Assembly (NCBI GenBank): GCA_026874595.1 | Contig: CM049315.1 | Span: 13,332,664 to 13,396,663, forward strand | Source: Sipunculus nudus | Lineage: Eukaryota > Annelida > Sipuncula > Golfingiida > Sipunculidae | Length of the DNA: 64,000 nucleotides | Direction: 5' to 3' | Shown here: in pieces, positions 46,136-58,829 of the stretch | Layout of the letters: each line of letters starts with the position of its first letter | How positions within the stretch are numbered: the first letter of the stretch is position 1 | Translations under genes and position numbers: made by a program | The notes under the pieces: generated by a model | The model's database searches: none | Told to the model about the DNA's origin: nothing | The model's input: only the letters and a program-made list of their open reading frames with translations

Positions 46136-48280
46136 TTATGTCAGTTCCATAAAATATAACCCAGTTTCGATTTCAATTTAGAAATAATTGATCAATCCGT
46201 GTGAGCCTCTCTTCTTTACTGATAAACACACATGACCTTTACTGACCCTGGATCTTTGTTGGTTCACCCAGGTCGCCGGCCGGGTGATACACGGCCCGGT
46301 GGATGTGAAGAAGAGTGTGACAAGTATGCCTCGCCGTCTCAAATGAAATATAAATGGGCGCCCACTCTGTTGTTTATTCTGCCCCAGCTCATCCCTAGTA
46401 GTATGTGCTAACTTTTATAATAACTTTACAAAGGACAGGATTAAGTATCAATTTGTAGGGATATTAAATTAAAAAAATATAAAATAGCGGTTCTTTAAAT
46501 ATAAAAGATTCATGAAACGTGCCCAACATATGTATTCCACTGTATAATGATAATTACCTCTGGCTATGCGACATTACATATCATTTGGGTTGCTATAGAA
46601 ACGGAATCTTTATATTTACATAAAACGTCGTGATGCCGGGCTCACTGCGATAAAGATATGTGTCTTCATCGTCCGGAAGTCTTTTGTGCAGAAAAAGGTG
46701 GTCCATATTTTTTGCAAACTTCCCTTTCTCATATTTTAATATGTTTACTCGTCATTTATTTATTCATATTTTAGACATAGAGTTCCATAAACATTATTTT
46801 TATTATTTCTTTAACTATATATCCACCCTATATTTCCAAAAATCATCTCTTCATGACCTTCTACAGAGTATGTTTACTGTTTTCCTTTTAATTACTTTGC
46901 AAATCAATTTACACACAAATTCAGTTTAAGGGCTGTATCCGAATACTGAATTTGAACACACAAAATAATCATTGTATTCATAGATATGCTGTTTACTTAC
47001 CTTTTTTATGAAGGGACGCCGTTCACTAAAACAGCTCAGGTTACGTGCATGCTAAGAATCCTTTGGCGTATAACTGTTTTCGTGAACTGTTCACCAGAGC
47101 GCAGGGTGAAAGGGCAATGCATGACCACCCCCTCACCCCCTCCCAGTGATGCGAGAAGCCCTAATGAATACTGCCAAGTTCAAGGTGAGCTCCGTACCCA
47201 ACTAACCCCATTTAACTTAAATTTTCATCATGTCAAATATCATATATATTTTTTATTTTCGTCTTACAACTTGTTGTTTTCATGTGACAAATAAACTCCA
47301 AAAGGTTAAATTCTCATAATTTTTTACATATATGTTATACCTTAATTTCTAGGCATCCAGGTATGGCTGTTCATGCCATGGCTTGCAACGTACAGAATAT
47401 CTAGATAATATACTCTCTCTCTCTCTCTCCCTCTCTCTCTCTCTTTCTCTCTCCTTATGTGCAGAATGTATATGTTTATTGAGTGTTAGTAATATATATA
47501 TATATATATCATCTCTATTATCATCGAGCATTTGGAGGTAATATATAAAAAAAAACTGAACGTCTTAACTATAATATACCAATGCGCTTAATTTAAGAAG
47601 TTGTTGTGGTCTTGAACGGCTGACAGTATCAGGAAAACTTTATACAAGATCTAAACGCTTTAAACGGCAAGACTGACGAAAAAAAATTAAATCGAGTTGA
47701 GCCTATTTATCCATAGTCATGAACAACTGGCGTGGTCTTCCTTGTTTTATTGAAGTTTTATGATTATAATTTCAAGAACCAAGAGCCCCGGTTACTCAAT
47801 TAGCAGCCTATCTCAAGGTCCATTCTGTTTACTATGTGTCCTCATAATACATTTGAACCTGCAATAAGCCCGTTAAGCTCAGCGATCGAAGGAGACACCG
47901 ACCAGGACCGGCGTCATGGTTCGTTATCTGACGGGACTGTCCATTAGTTTGTCGACTTATAGGATTATATTCAGCACCGCGGGGTAAGCATCAAATAAAC
48001 ACTACTCAATTCAAGTGCTGGAGCGAATTGATGCAATTAGTTGTCCGCTGGCTGCCCGTGCCTGTTAGGTTAAACATTGAATAACTTAATAAGGAGATTG
48101 TGTCACATGGGGATATTGGACAACAACAGAACAGAACCAGTCATATGTGAATGCCTGCGGAGTTTGATGAGGCAATGATAAGCCGGAAAATTGTACTCCA
48201 TGCTACAGCTATTATTACTGGCCAATCAGGAGCAAAGTTCGCATGCAGGAGCATGTATCGAAAATCTCTGTGTCAGTGCT

Positions 48281-48287
48281 TATAAAG
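48281..48287 (+). promoter_or_regulatory. TATA box of the ShKT-protein gene
   Basis: TATAAAG lies 65 bases upstream of the ATG, which places a transcription start near 48311 and gives a short leader of about 35 nt. The spacing and the match to TATAAA support a core promoter. Confidence 0.6.
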
Positions 48288-48345
48288 CTCGGGGAAAGTG
48301 GCCACATGTCATATGAAGACGGCGTCTTTTAACGACTGAAGTCTT

Positions 48346-50454
48346 ATGGGATACCTATGCAAAATGATCGGGATAGGGAAATTGACAGTTTTTCCTTTCT
48401 TGTTACTCTCTTTCACTTTGGGGCAATCAGCCGAACCTGACAGTGGGTGCACTTATCCCATGTTCTTGCGTCGCGGGAAACATCCTTGGGTCCACAGAGC
48501 AAAAACACTTCCAGGGATAGCGCTCAATAAGACCTGGACATCATACGAAGAATGGTCGATAATTGAAGAAGGCGCCGTCATTCAAGTCATAAATCGGAAG
48601 TTTCACCCCTCGGAAACATCTTCATTCCTCAGAACATTAACCTGCATTGAACAACTCGAGGAAGATTTATATTTAGTCAGAGACAATATGGCAGATTCAT
48701 TGGAGCGGTTATTGTGCATGAAGTTCGAACAGAAAAGTTTTTACGTGGTACAAATTAGTGCAAGTTTAAGAGAATTCACGGAGTTTACAGGGACCGAGTG
48801 CCCTGACAATATGATGGCAAAGGACCCGTGGCTGCTGCTGTATTACCACAATCATGTTTTATCTGAGCTGCCAGTAAAGGACTACATTAAACCTTGTCCT
48901 CTGGAAGGTGGGTATGATGTACATTTAGATATAGGTGGACAGGCTCCATTCTGTCAAGACTTTACTCTGTTGCGTTTAGAAAGTGAATGTTCAGTTGGAG
49001 GTGGTCTGGTTTTCAGCTCCACTAGTCATTCATGCAGCTTTGGGAGAGGTCTTGAACAACATTTCTACTGTATTACATCTTGGAAAGATGGTAAATTCAC
49101 CTATATGGTGGCGCGTCCTAAATTTCTTATGTATCCACGAATGCAGTTTATCTGTGTACGACTTCAGAAGAGTGGGTCTAAGGGAAAGGTCCGCGCCATT
49201 ATTTATACGGATTTAATCTGCAGTCATAATAAACCTGGAACCTACGAAGAGTCGCACTTTAAATTATTGTTAAGAAATTGGCAGATATCTAGCCCTTGTT
49301 CAGACAGATCCCCTGAATGTACCCGGTTTTCACGCAAACAGTGTTCTGCTAGTATCAAGAAGATATGTGTTAAGACATGTGGGTTTTGTCCGCCATACAG
49401 GAAGTGGACCGCCTACCGTCTTCAAAAGAAATACCAAGGCAACTGGCTTAAAAGAATATATGATGGTGAGCAGGAAATTATCAATATAAATGAAGGTCGG
49501 GTGACCATACCACATGTAGGCTCAGCAGACGTAGTTGGACAGTCTGAGTGCCTTCATAAATGGATCACAAGACCCGAAAATGAGTACCTTGGTGTTATCA
49601 CGTATCAAAATGGATGTGCTCCACGCTTAATTGGATTATTAATGACTGTGATGAACCATTCAGTGCTAAGTATAAGGTTAAGCCAACCCACAATTCTGCA
49701 GCATAACCCATTCGCAGATAACGTCTTTTTCTTATGGCCATACTGGTGCACGCAACTTCTCTATGGTCTCGATTACGACAACCCTGGCCAAGGAGACAAA
49801 CTCTGGCCAGTTAAAGAAAGTTGGTACAATCTGGTCAAAATTACTCCGCAGATGAATGAAACTTCGACTCGCTGCAATCTTCCATCTGGTCTTGACTATG
49901 CTGCAGTGCGCGTGGAAATTTCTGAAAACTGGTTGTCGCACTCGTGCAATGCCGTAATTAGGTCGTACAATGCAAAGAGTTTTATCGTAAAAATGGCAAA
50001 ATGCACGAAACCAGGAGAACCGCCTAAAAGGAACACACTTCACCAGTGCAAGGCCGCGTTTCAAGATACGAAACAAAATTACTATATTGTTACCAGAGTT
50101 CTTGGCTGGCCGGAAAAACAGGCTGATTACCAGTGTTGGATGTTTCCTGGCCAGTCCGGACTTGGTGACCAGCAAGTCACAGCTTATATCTTCCCCGCGG
50201 GTAACTGTGACCCGGGCTCCCTGAGACGAGTGGATTACCCGCCGCTCGGAGTAGTCCGGAAATTGGCAAGCATTAGAACACTTCCGGTTCTCCCAACGGT
50301 ACCGGAAGGAGAATTGTCGTCTGCTTCGCCTGTGGAAGACCATGAAGCCGTTAAGAGCTCGGAATCCTCTGCTCTAAATTTACGTATGTCGTCATGGTAC
50401 ATATGTGTACTTTATATTGTATCTGCAACCGTTTGTGCATTCTTAAGATATTGA
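48346..50454 (+). CDS. Intronless 702-residue secreted/anchored ShKT-domain protein
   Basis: One uninterrupted frame. An N-terminal signal peptide is clear (KLTVFPFLLLSFTLGQS; Met7 could also start it). The mature part opens CTYPMFLRRGKHPWVHRA. A ShKT domain sits at residues 318-348 with spacing C-x6-C-x7-C-x7-C-x3-C-x2-C (CSDRSPEC ... CVKTCGFC). Two large cysteine-containing regions flank it (about 35-310 and 350-640). The C-terminus has a Ser/Glu-rich stalk and a hydrophobic tail (WYICVLYIVSATVCAFLRY), as in GPI-anchored or single-pass proteins. The general plan recalls the large family of arthropod and mollusc extracellular proteins with DUF7042-7045-type domains; that link is from memory and unverified. 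A TATA box and an ATTAAA signal frame the gene. The lack of introns beside a 28-exon neighbour suggests an ancient retrocopy or a family that is intronless in this lineage. Confidence 0.88.
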   Translation: MGYLCKMIGIGKLTVFPFLLLSFTLGQSAEPDSGCTYPMFLRRGKHPWVHRAKTLPGIALNKTWTSYEEWSIIEEGAVIQVINRKFHPSETSSFLRTLTCIEQLEEDLYLVRDNMADSLERLLCMKFEQKSFYVVQISASLREFTEFTGTECPDNMMAKDPWLLLYYHNHVLSELPVKDYIKPCPLEGGYDVHLDIGGQAPFCQDFTLLRLESECSVGGGLVFSSTSHSCSFGRGLEQHFYCITSWKDGKFTYMVARPKFLMYPRMQFICVRLQKSGSKGKVRAIIYTDLICSHNKPGTYEESHFKLLLRNWQISSPCSDRSPECTRFSRKQCSASIKKICVKTCGFCPPYRKWTAYRLQKKYQGNWLKRIYDGEQEIININEGRVTIPHVGSADVVGQSECLHKWITRPENEYLGVITYQNGCAPRLIGLLMTVMNHSVLSIRLSQPTILQHNPFADNVFFLWPYWCTQLLYGLDYDNPGQGDKLWPVKESWYNLVKITPQMNETSTRCNLPSGLDYAAVRVEISENWLSHSCNAVIRSYNAKSFIVKMAKCTKPGEPPKRNTLHQCKAAFQDTKQNYYIVTRVLGWPEKQADYQCWMFPGQSGLGDQQVTAYIFPAGNCDPGSLRRVDYPPLGVVRKLASIRTLPVLPTVPEGELSSASPVEDHEAVKSSESSALNLRMSSWYICVLYIVSATVCAFLRY

Positions 50455-50517
50455 TCTCTAGATCTATTGTTACTTAATTTCCTAATTTTAAAACTATAAT
50501 TATCCTGACTACATTGT

Positions 50518-50523
50518 ATTAAA
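50518..50523 (+). terminator. Possible ATTAAA polyadenylation signal
   Basis: ATTAAA 64 bases after the stop codon of the intronless gene. It is the first canonical-type hexamer downstream on the plus strand. Confidence 0.4.
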
Positions 50524-53500
50524 GGAAAGGTATCGACAAGGTCGGGTAGGAATCGACCCTTGGTACTGACCATAAAGGTTTTTTATTTATATCGATTTTT
50601 AAAATTAAATCTAATATAATATAATCAAACTAGTAAAAACAGTGTGAGTTGGCAAATAAATCCAAAGGCGAGACGTATATCAGTTGCAACTATACTTTAT
50701 AGACCGCCGTTTCAAACAGAAAAGGTTATGTATTACAGACCAAATTTTATATACAAAGACAAAGTATAATATGATGTACACACGCTTTCATTTAACTGTG
50801 TAGTTCGGCTATAAATACTAATTGGGATCTTACTGTGTACGCTAGAGGGCCATTTGAAATGATTTCCAAATTTAAGTGAATCGAATCAAATAATATTTAA
50901 CAGTATAAGCACAGGTGTGTGACCTTTCCGCCAAACTGGACTTTCCAATATGTTACCTTTAAATACTTTAAAAGATCTTGTGGAAATCTGATTGTATATG
51001 GGGCTTAACTTTGCAGCCAGTGTCTCTTCGTCTGTCTTCCTACTTGCTTTTGAACCTGATGGTACTGTTTGAAGGCGTTTGGTACAATATAATAGTATAT
51101 AATATTGTGAATTATTTGTATTTATTCTATTCATGTTTAATTATGTGTAACAGAAAAAATCCCATATTTCCGAACTGGCATATCATGAGGTAAGCACACA
51201 CACAAACACACACACATATATCAGTTAATCAGCAAAGCAGTCACAAAATAAGATAAACCAGTCATAGGAATGAGATAAATTAGCCATGTGGTGATCACGT
51301 TAACATCATTCAACATTAGATAAATACGTTACTGGCATCTGGTGTTTTACTTATGCTTTCATTGGTGAATATTCATCTGTTGGCCTATCTGTTTGTTTGC
51401 TAGTTGGATTATGCAAAATGATTTTCATCACGCTTTGTTGAGGTGTGGGGCAAAGGCAACAAAGAAACCTATAGCCAAATGTTGGTGCCGATCCCTAAAA
51501 AGAACAGCTCTGATATGATCGTTACCGGGGCCACGCACTTGATTGACCCTGCTGCTGTATTCAGAATATATTTTAATTATTTTAATCAATTAACTAATTA
51601 ACTAGGAAAATCTGTGGTGGTGTAGCGCTGTTGTGCTTAATAATTATTAGAAGATTAAATAATTAATCGTCTTTTAATTATCACTTATATAAGGAAGCAC
51701 ATTTTAAAATGTTTTAAAAGTTGATAACTTTAAATTGAAAGATACCATGTAAAGATTTTACTTAATATTGATATTTTCTTCTATCAATGAGGCGGATTTG
51801 TGTGGCGATCAATCTTATATTCGCAATGTTCTTTATCTCCAGTGTATTTCTGGGAGATCATGGGTGTAAAAATTGGTGTTGTAGTAACAAATATTTTATA
51901 AATCAATATGGATTCATCAATACCTGTATCTTTCTCTCGTGTCAAACGTTGTAATTTTTATGAATAAAAGAATTAAATTAACTACATCTTGGGGATTTAC
52001 CCCTTTTACCTTGTACGTGATTAAATGGTATCCGTTGGATCCTCAACAACTTCCAATAATGAGTCATTATGAATTATTTGTTTACAAAGGACAAAAATGC
52101 CGAATGATGTTGCTATAAAGCTGCTGTATCACTAGAATAATAAAACTTTCTAGTGTTTATCGATTGTGAATCCTTACATAGAGACTATATATATAGTTTT
52201 GAATATGCATATATATATTCCTGTGCGTAAAGCCGGGGTACGACGTTGCAATGAAAATACATGTTTAAATATCAGGCGCTATTAAATTGGGTTGAAAGTG
52301 CCTACTCGGATTAGTGATTATTAAAAACAGCAAACTTGTCCCATTTTTATGCTGACCTCTGAAAGTCCTTGCTCCTCGCACGACGTAGCTATCAGTCACA
52401 TAACCCATGGAAGACATACTTGCATGTAAGCAGTCAAAAGTTCAACAAAATGCAGGAAGATTTACCAATATTCTGAGTTAGTATTATACATTTTCGCTTA
52501 TGGTGGGCGTTAGTACGCAAAACATATTTAACGGCCAGTGTCAGCCTGGTTTATTCTAAATTTAACAATACTTGTTAAAAAATAAAGGAGATTTGTGTTT
52601 TCATTTTTCAGAGGTTTTAAGAGCACTTTTAGACGGGTTCGTTTTGCCATTCTGACCTCTCGTTTGGTAGACGAAAATGTAACTAGATAAGATGAAAACC
52701 AAAGAACGAACACTGTAACACATTTTAAAAGATGCTCGTGGATTTGATTTTCAAAATTATGAGGGATAAAATGTGAAATCTCAGCATAACCTCAGAGACC
52801 TTCATGCATAATGACAAAATTATGATTCCCTAATTATACATTGCCGCATGCACAGAAAACCACAAGTTCAGCAGGAGATATAAAAGCGTGTTTATACATC
52901 TTCTTTGTTTTATTTCTGTATATGGCATATTTGTATTTAAGCGAAAGGTTTGACCATGAAAAAATGACTTTCTGGTTGAAGCGATCAATCGATCTACCTA
53001 TACCACACAAATGTTATTTTTCTTCACCCATGTATGTTTATTTGTTGGTGTGACATTAGTTTACTAAAATATACTATAATCAACCCATTTTAACGGAATT
53101 TGGTGGAGGGATGGGACCACACGCGCTTGTTGCCAGTCCCAGAAACAGCGTGATAACTAACAGAGTATGGAGCTCGAGGGTAGAATGAGCAAAAGAAAAG
53201 TGTTCTTTGGACCAGTAAAGGTTCAGTGTCTTAGTTTCGTGCGAATTCAGATAAAAGGTGGGTCCAGTAGCATTGTGGAGGTATGTAGTCTACAGAGAGC
53301 AATCTTGTTTAACGTTTCGGTTTGTAATTATACAAATCATCAGGGCATAGCATTCTTGACCGTTTAGGCTTACAGCAGAGGGCGATGTATTGATATTTCA
53401 TTCCAAGTGAAGCATTTTGAAAGAGGGGCGGTTCTTCTTTATGCTTGACTATGTAGAACGAGAGCAGAGACGGGTGCAAGGTTGCAGGATATTACCTTTA

Positions 53501-53670
53501 CACGCTGGAGTTCTGATACAGTTTCATGCTGTTTTCACTTGTAACAGATTAACTAAATGTTAAGCCACACAAAAAACCATATAATCGTTCCAGGGAGTCG
53601 CCGCTCTCATTTTTCTAACATCAATTTGCAGAGTGAACTAGCGCCTAGTACTCGGCTTCAGTGTTGTGCT

Positions 53671-53672
<2 letters not shown>

Positions 53673-53741
<69 letters not shown>
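53673..53741. repeat. (TA)n microsatellite
   Basis: 69-base run in the intergenic region. Confidence 0.95.
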
Positions 53742-53743
<2 letters not shown>

Positions 53744-54219
53744 TAGTCCCTTGAAAGAAAGAAGTATATGTATAAACAATGCAAATTTCCATTCATAGAG
53801 GTATAAAATAAAATCCGATTAAACTAAGTGATGTTCATTTTTTCATTCTTCCGGCAAATTGGCAAAAGATCCATATTGTTATTTGAAAAAGTATGAAGAA
53901 CCAGGCATTTATTGTTTTTCTCTGGCTTCCTATATATAAAATACGAAAGTTTAACCTGGAGAATGGGTGGGGCACCTTTATTTATACACGTTCGTATAAT
54001 AGAGATAGACCTACGTAAGGATGTACTAATTTGTTTGATAAAAAAAAATTCAACCTCATTGCTAGCATTGGATACCTTTCAAGGTCCGCCCGTCATCCGG
54101 GAATAGATGGACAAGTTTGTTTTGGAGATTGGAGAATACCCCCCCCCCCCCCCCCACGGGAGCCATGTTGTTTTCAGTGCCATCGTCTGTCATCGTCCGC
54201 CCCGTCTGTAGGATATCTG

Positions 54220-54790
54220 CAGGTGCAGCAATTTTTTCTCCGAAATTTGAAATACATATTGTTTCTATCGAAATCTCAGACGACTTCAAAACCGATTACC
54301 TTGACTTTCATCTTTAAGGTCAGACTTGCCGAAATGTAAATGTTTTGTGAACCCCATAACTTTTGAAGTATTTCACAACTTGTCCTTGAACATCAATTGT
54401 ACACGATTTGTTTCAAGTTCTTGGCGAGTTCGAAAACCGAAGACCTTGACCATGTTCTTCAAGGTCAAATAAGCCGAGTTTTAGTTATTATCTTAATTGT
54501 GAACACAATAACTTATGAAGTATTGCGTATTTTTTAGATTCGACACAAAAGTTATTTTCCATTGAGTTCTCGGAATAGTATGGGTACTGGTGACCTTTAC
54601 CTTGAAGGTCAAATCTGCGCAATTCCTGGATTATTGTAAAACCATAAATTTGGAAGTACTGCAGATTTTTTCTTCAAATTTGACACACCAGTTCTTACAA
54701 CCAAAATCTCGGAGCAGTTCGTAAACCGTTGCCCTTGACCTTGATCTTAAAGGTCAAAACAGCTGATATCTAGAATCATAGTTTTGAGGT
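54220..54790. repeat. Tandem repeat, about 140-148 bp unit, four copies
   Basis: Each unit has 'ataacttttgaagtatt', 'aaatttgacacac', 'aaatctcgga..agttcg' and 'ccttgacct..tcttcaaggtcaaa'. Copies end near 54330, 54470, 54612 and 54760. Confidence 0.75.
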
Positions 54791-57454
54791 AGTGGATATT
54801 TATACCCCTAATGTTTTTAAATGGCCCAGTTTGGGGGGATGTATCTGTTTTTGCACTGCAAAAACAAAGCCATTAAAGTTTTATTATTGTTAAGCGCTCT
54901 AGAGCAATATCACGAAGTTGAATGGGACACTTTATAAGTGCAGAATAAATAAACGGAATAAATAAAAGTAGCCTTAAATGAACCAGTTGTTCCCGAGGAG
55001 CAGTGTCAGCCTGATTCGATGATTGCTTATGTACATGTGAGTAACTTTTGGCTGGCCATGTACAAACATGAGATGGTGACAAGCGTGCACTCCATTCACA
55101 CTGAATGCGGCCAGGCCGCTTCAGTGTATTTGTACACAGTTTGAGCCAAGCACCATTAAAAGCTTGCCATGTCCAGAGACATCAGTAACCTGTTAACCTT
55201 CACGCTCGTTGATGGTAATGAACAGATCACATGCGTCATCATTATTACATATTACATTATTACTTAAATTATTTTCATATAACTGCGTAAACGTTGCTCA
55301 GTTTCATTATATCTTAACCAATGTTTCATCAATTACATCAGGGAAAATCTTTAAAACTGAAATATATATGCAATATGATTGAAATATGAAAATCTAGCCA
55401 TATGTGACGGATTTTTCAGTGTTGATCTGAAGTGCATGGTGTTTAGTCGTCCTGTGAGGAGCAGAGGCTAAAGCAAATGTTACGTTTATCTGCTCTAGTA
55501 GATATATAAATGAGCGGGACATATTTCACAATTTTATATGGCCTAATGATTTAGTTTTGCATTCAGCTCAGATAGAAAACCGCTTTGACATTAAGGGTGC
55601 ATATTCACTTTGTTTACACATACAATTACGATGTATTACAAAATGAAAATGTTCGACCTGCAGGCCATACCACAATACTGCACACTTAAAATTTTGATGA
55701 GGCTAAATTACAATAATCTCACTAATGAAATTCCCTACACTTGCGGGAGCTGTTTTTTTTCTTTATTCCATTTACTCTTGACTTTAATGGAGCAATAAAT
55801 AATTTCCCAAGTTCTTGATGTCTGAGCTTTGCAACTTTTATCATGTTCAAGCGAAATTAAGTATATTCGGGCCTCCGTGTTTTCTAAGGACTGAATCTCA
55901 AAAGCGTAAATTTCTATTGAAAATCAATATAAAGTATTTATGCGGGGGGGGGGGGGGGGGGTTCTAAATACCTTACTGGCCTAATATATTTTGTCGAAGG
56001 TGCTTCGCCATATAGGATTTTGTTATAGGATCACCAGTTCAGCTAACAGCTTCCAGTCATCAAGCGAAAAATGAAGAGTTTAAGACCTATTTATATATGA
56101 CATTAATCTCAACTAACCCATATAAAGATAAGAAATTCAATGGACAGATTACATTCATACATATTCTTACCGCTGTCCATTTAAAGAAAAATTGCAAACC
56201 TATTTTACAGTTTTGCATTAGAACCACGTTGTCACTAAATACATACTGGTATTAAAATTACTGAATTGCCACAGGTCAAATGTAGTAAGGTCAGGCTCGT
56301 TTGAACTATACACAGATAATTCAAATTTCAAGCATCAGACACACAACATACGTCATCTACTAATTACACTTACATATGTATATATATTGTATATACTATA
56401 TATGTATATATTACACCTTGGGGATATAAATCGCTATTGTGCTTCAACATATACCCGTTTAAGGAGACCGTAGATCCCCTGTTTATAATATTTATCAATA
56501 AGTTAAAAGGAAATCTTAATTAAAAGAAACCATAATAGCGTCTACTCTCTACGTCCCAACTATGTTTCCGTATTTTTGCATAATATTGTTGATATATTAA
56601 TAATATTTTTGAAATATTAACTCATTGAAAATAAAACGTAACTGAAAGATCCTTCCCTGGACATAACTAATATAATTTCCGCGAGATTTTAAGATTAGTC
56701 TAAAGTCACTTTCTCACAATTTTATTCAGTTAATGAAAAAGTATAAATTTATATTCTGGGTGCGACCATGGACAACTACCTGACCTTAACTAACACTGCG
56801 GTCAACTGAATCAGGATTTGCAGCCTGTCCAGCCCCACCATGACACAAATGGATCGATAATCCCCTCTTTGGCTTGGCCACAGCCTTCTGGAGATGTATC
56901 GGAATTTGCAATCATTTGAACGTTTTCCGGTCATTGACCAGAAACCGCTGGAGGAGCGGCACATTATATCGGCTTCGTTACCCCTCAAAAAACTCTCCAG
57001 GCTATTTATTAGAAATTTTGAATCGATATGTTGAATTCTTACGACCTTGTACCGTTGCCCCTTACACTATAGGAACATTAACATTAGTGAACCTTTATCC
57101 TCGGTGTAACCTCAATTTCATTTCAGGTGTAGACCTGATACTATGCTCACTTAAAAGCCAAACATGCTACAGCAGGATACCCTTCTTTGACAGAAATATG
57201 GTCACAGATATTATGTGGGAGATAATCAAATCATACAGTATGTTAAATTTAAAGGTCTGTGAATAATATATTTCAAATATAAACCAGATAAATCAAAAGC
57301 TATGGTTCAATTTGATAATGGTGTGGATGTGAGCAGAGTTGTAGTCGAGCTCACAGCTAAAACTTGCTATGGATAGTCGTATTTTATGTAATATTCTGTT
57401 AGCAGTTCACCAATGTGCGCAATCTTTTTATAGTATGTGACAAATTTTTCATTT

Positions 57455-57600
57455 TTACTGGACTCGAGATGGACTCGGTCTGTTTTTCTCCCAAATCCTT
57501 ACCTCAGAGTCTGAGTAAAAGTCCGAGTCCAGGACCCTCGAGTCCGAGTTCGAGTCTCTGAAAACAAGTGGACTCGAGTCCAAGTCCAGACTTATCATTG
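57455..57600. repeat. Short palindromic GACTCGAGTCC-rich element
   Basis: Left arm TACTGGACTCGAGATGGACTC and right arm GTGGACTCGAGTCCAAGTCC are imperfect inverted copies. The middle holds several further GAGTCC/GGACTC words. It looks like a small foldback element in the intergenic region. Confidence 0.5.
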
Positions 57601-58829
57601 GATGTGAGAGGATTAACATTCACTTATCTAAGACAAGTAGGACAATACTGGATTTACTCCTTAAAGCATATCAACATAGATGGCGCTACCAACTTCTATT
57701 TTGTTGTATATTAATCCCATGGTCTACACCTGAGCAAAATTTCTTGATGGTTGCTGTAGAGGCTTTGAGATTTGGATTTCAGACAGCAGTGTACGGAAGA
57801 AGTTAAATCAAAACAATTAAGGGATCGGCCATCCCTTTATGCTTACTTGCATGGTTCATACAGTGTTAAGTTGGTACGGCGATAGGTCGATGAAGTGCCG
57901 GATTACAAAGAAATTTTGGCACTTGGCTGGCTTTTCGACCTCTTATCTACTCCATAAAATAGGATACTGCTAAAATTTAGGCGATAAATATATTAATATA
58001 AAAATGGATTCCCCGATAAGTTTCAAAATAAAATAGAATTAATGCAGATCCTTGATGGTTACTTCCATCTGACCGGCTCAAGAGTAAAATGGTTCCTGTA
58101 TAGTCCTGTTATAATCAGCACTATTCGATAGTAAATCAAGGGCGAGTGCGTTTATCACTTTACTTCTATCAATAGTTTCCTGAAAATTGATAGTGCTTAT
58201 CATGCTTACATAATGCAGTTCCCAAATTACGCCATTATTATTACGAGTAAAATAAAATTGAAGGTAACTTTTTCAATGTTTTCTCAAGTAGGCTTACCAG
58301 CCCAATTATCATTGCCTAAGGAGTCGGGTTGTCAGGGCTTCATTTAATCAAAACACACCACCGGGGGGAAGGGGGGGGGGGGGGAGAGGCAGCCTTATCC
58401 TTGAGTAAAAATATTGAAATTAGCATCATTCACAAATCTAGGAATACAAACATATTTTTCTATCCTGAGAAAGAAAAAGAAAACATTACAGCGACCATTA
58501 GTGAAATATCGTCTATTGGCTCCTGCGAACGGATGCGACATATCATTGTGCTTTAGGAGCTCCAAGGATGGGGATGCCAGATCAACATCTGCCAGAGAAA
58601 TCGACAAACCAGATACATCTTCAGCAACACATATTTTGTTCTCAAAAACTGATACCTATTCAGAAATTAAATTAATTGTATCCGCCAGAACAATAGTTTT
58701 GCAGATACTATGTTTCTTAGTGGGTTCCACGGCCATGTTCATCTAAGAAGAACTCCTCTAAGACCATTGGACTAATCTTTCTTAAAAAACTGGCATAATT
58801 ATTGGTTCACGTGAACTTGTACCAAATAA

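Larger units (their letters stand above)
44660..48280. other. Interval between divergent genes
   Basis: 3.6 kb with a TGTTACG element, a (TA)n and a CT run. It must hold the promoter and a probable non-coding first exon of the giant gene, neither of which I can place. No coding region is seen. Confidence 0.6.

Noticed and set aside
49732-50343. 203-residue ORF antisense to the ShKT-protein gene
   Set aside because: Basic, low-complexity composition in the shadow frame of a clearly coding ORF, with no motif.
56874-57266. 130-residue plus-strand ORF with a few cysteines
   Set aside because: No signal peptide, no domain and no splice-linked neighbours. The length is compatible with chance.
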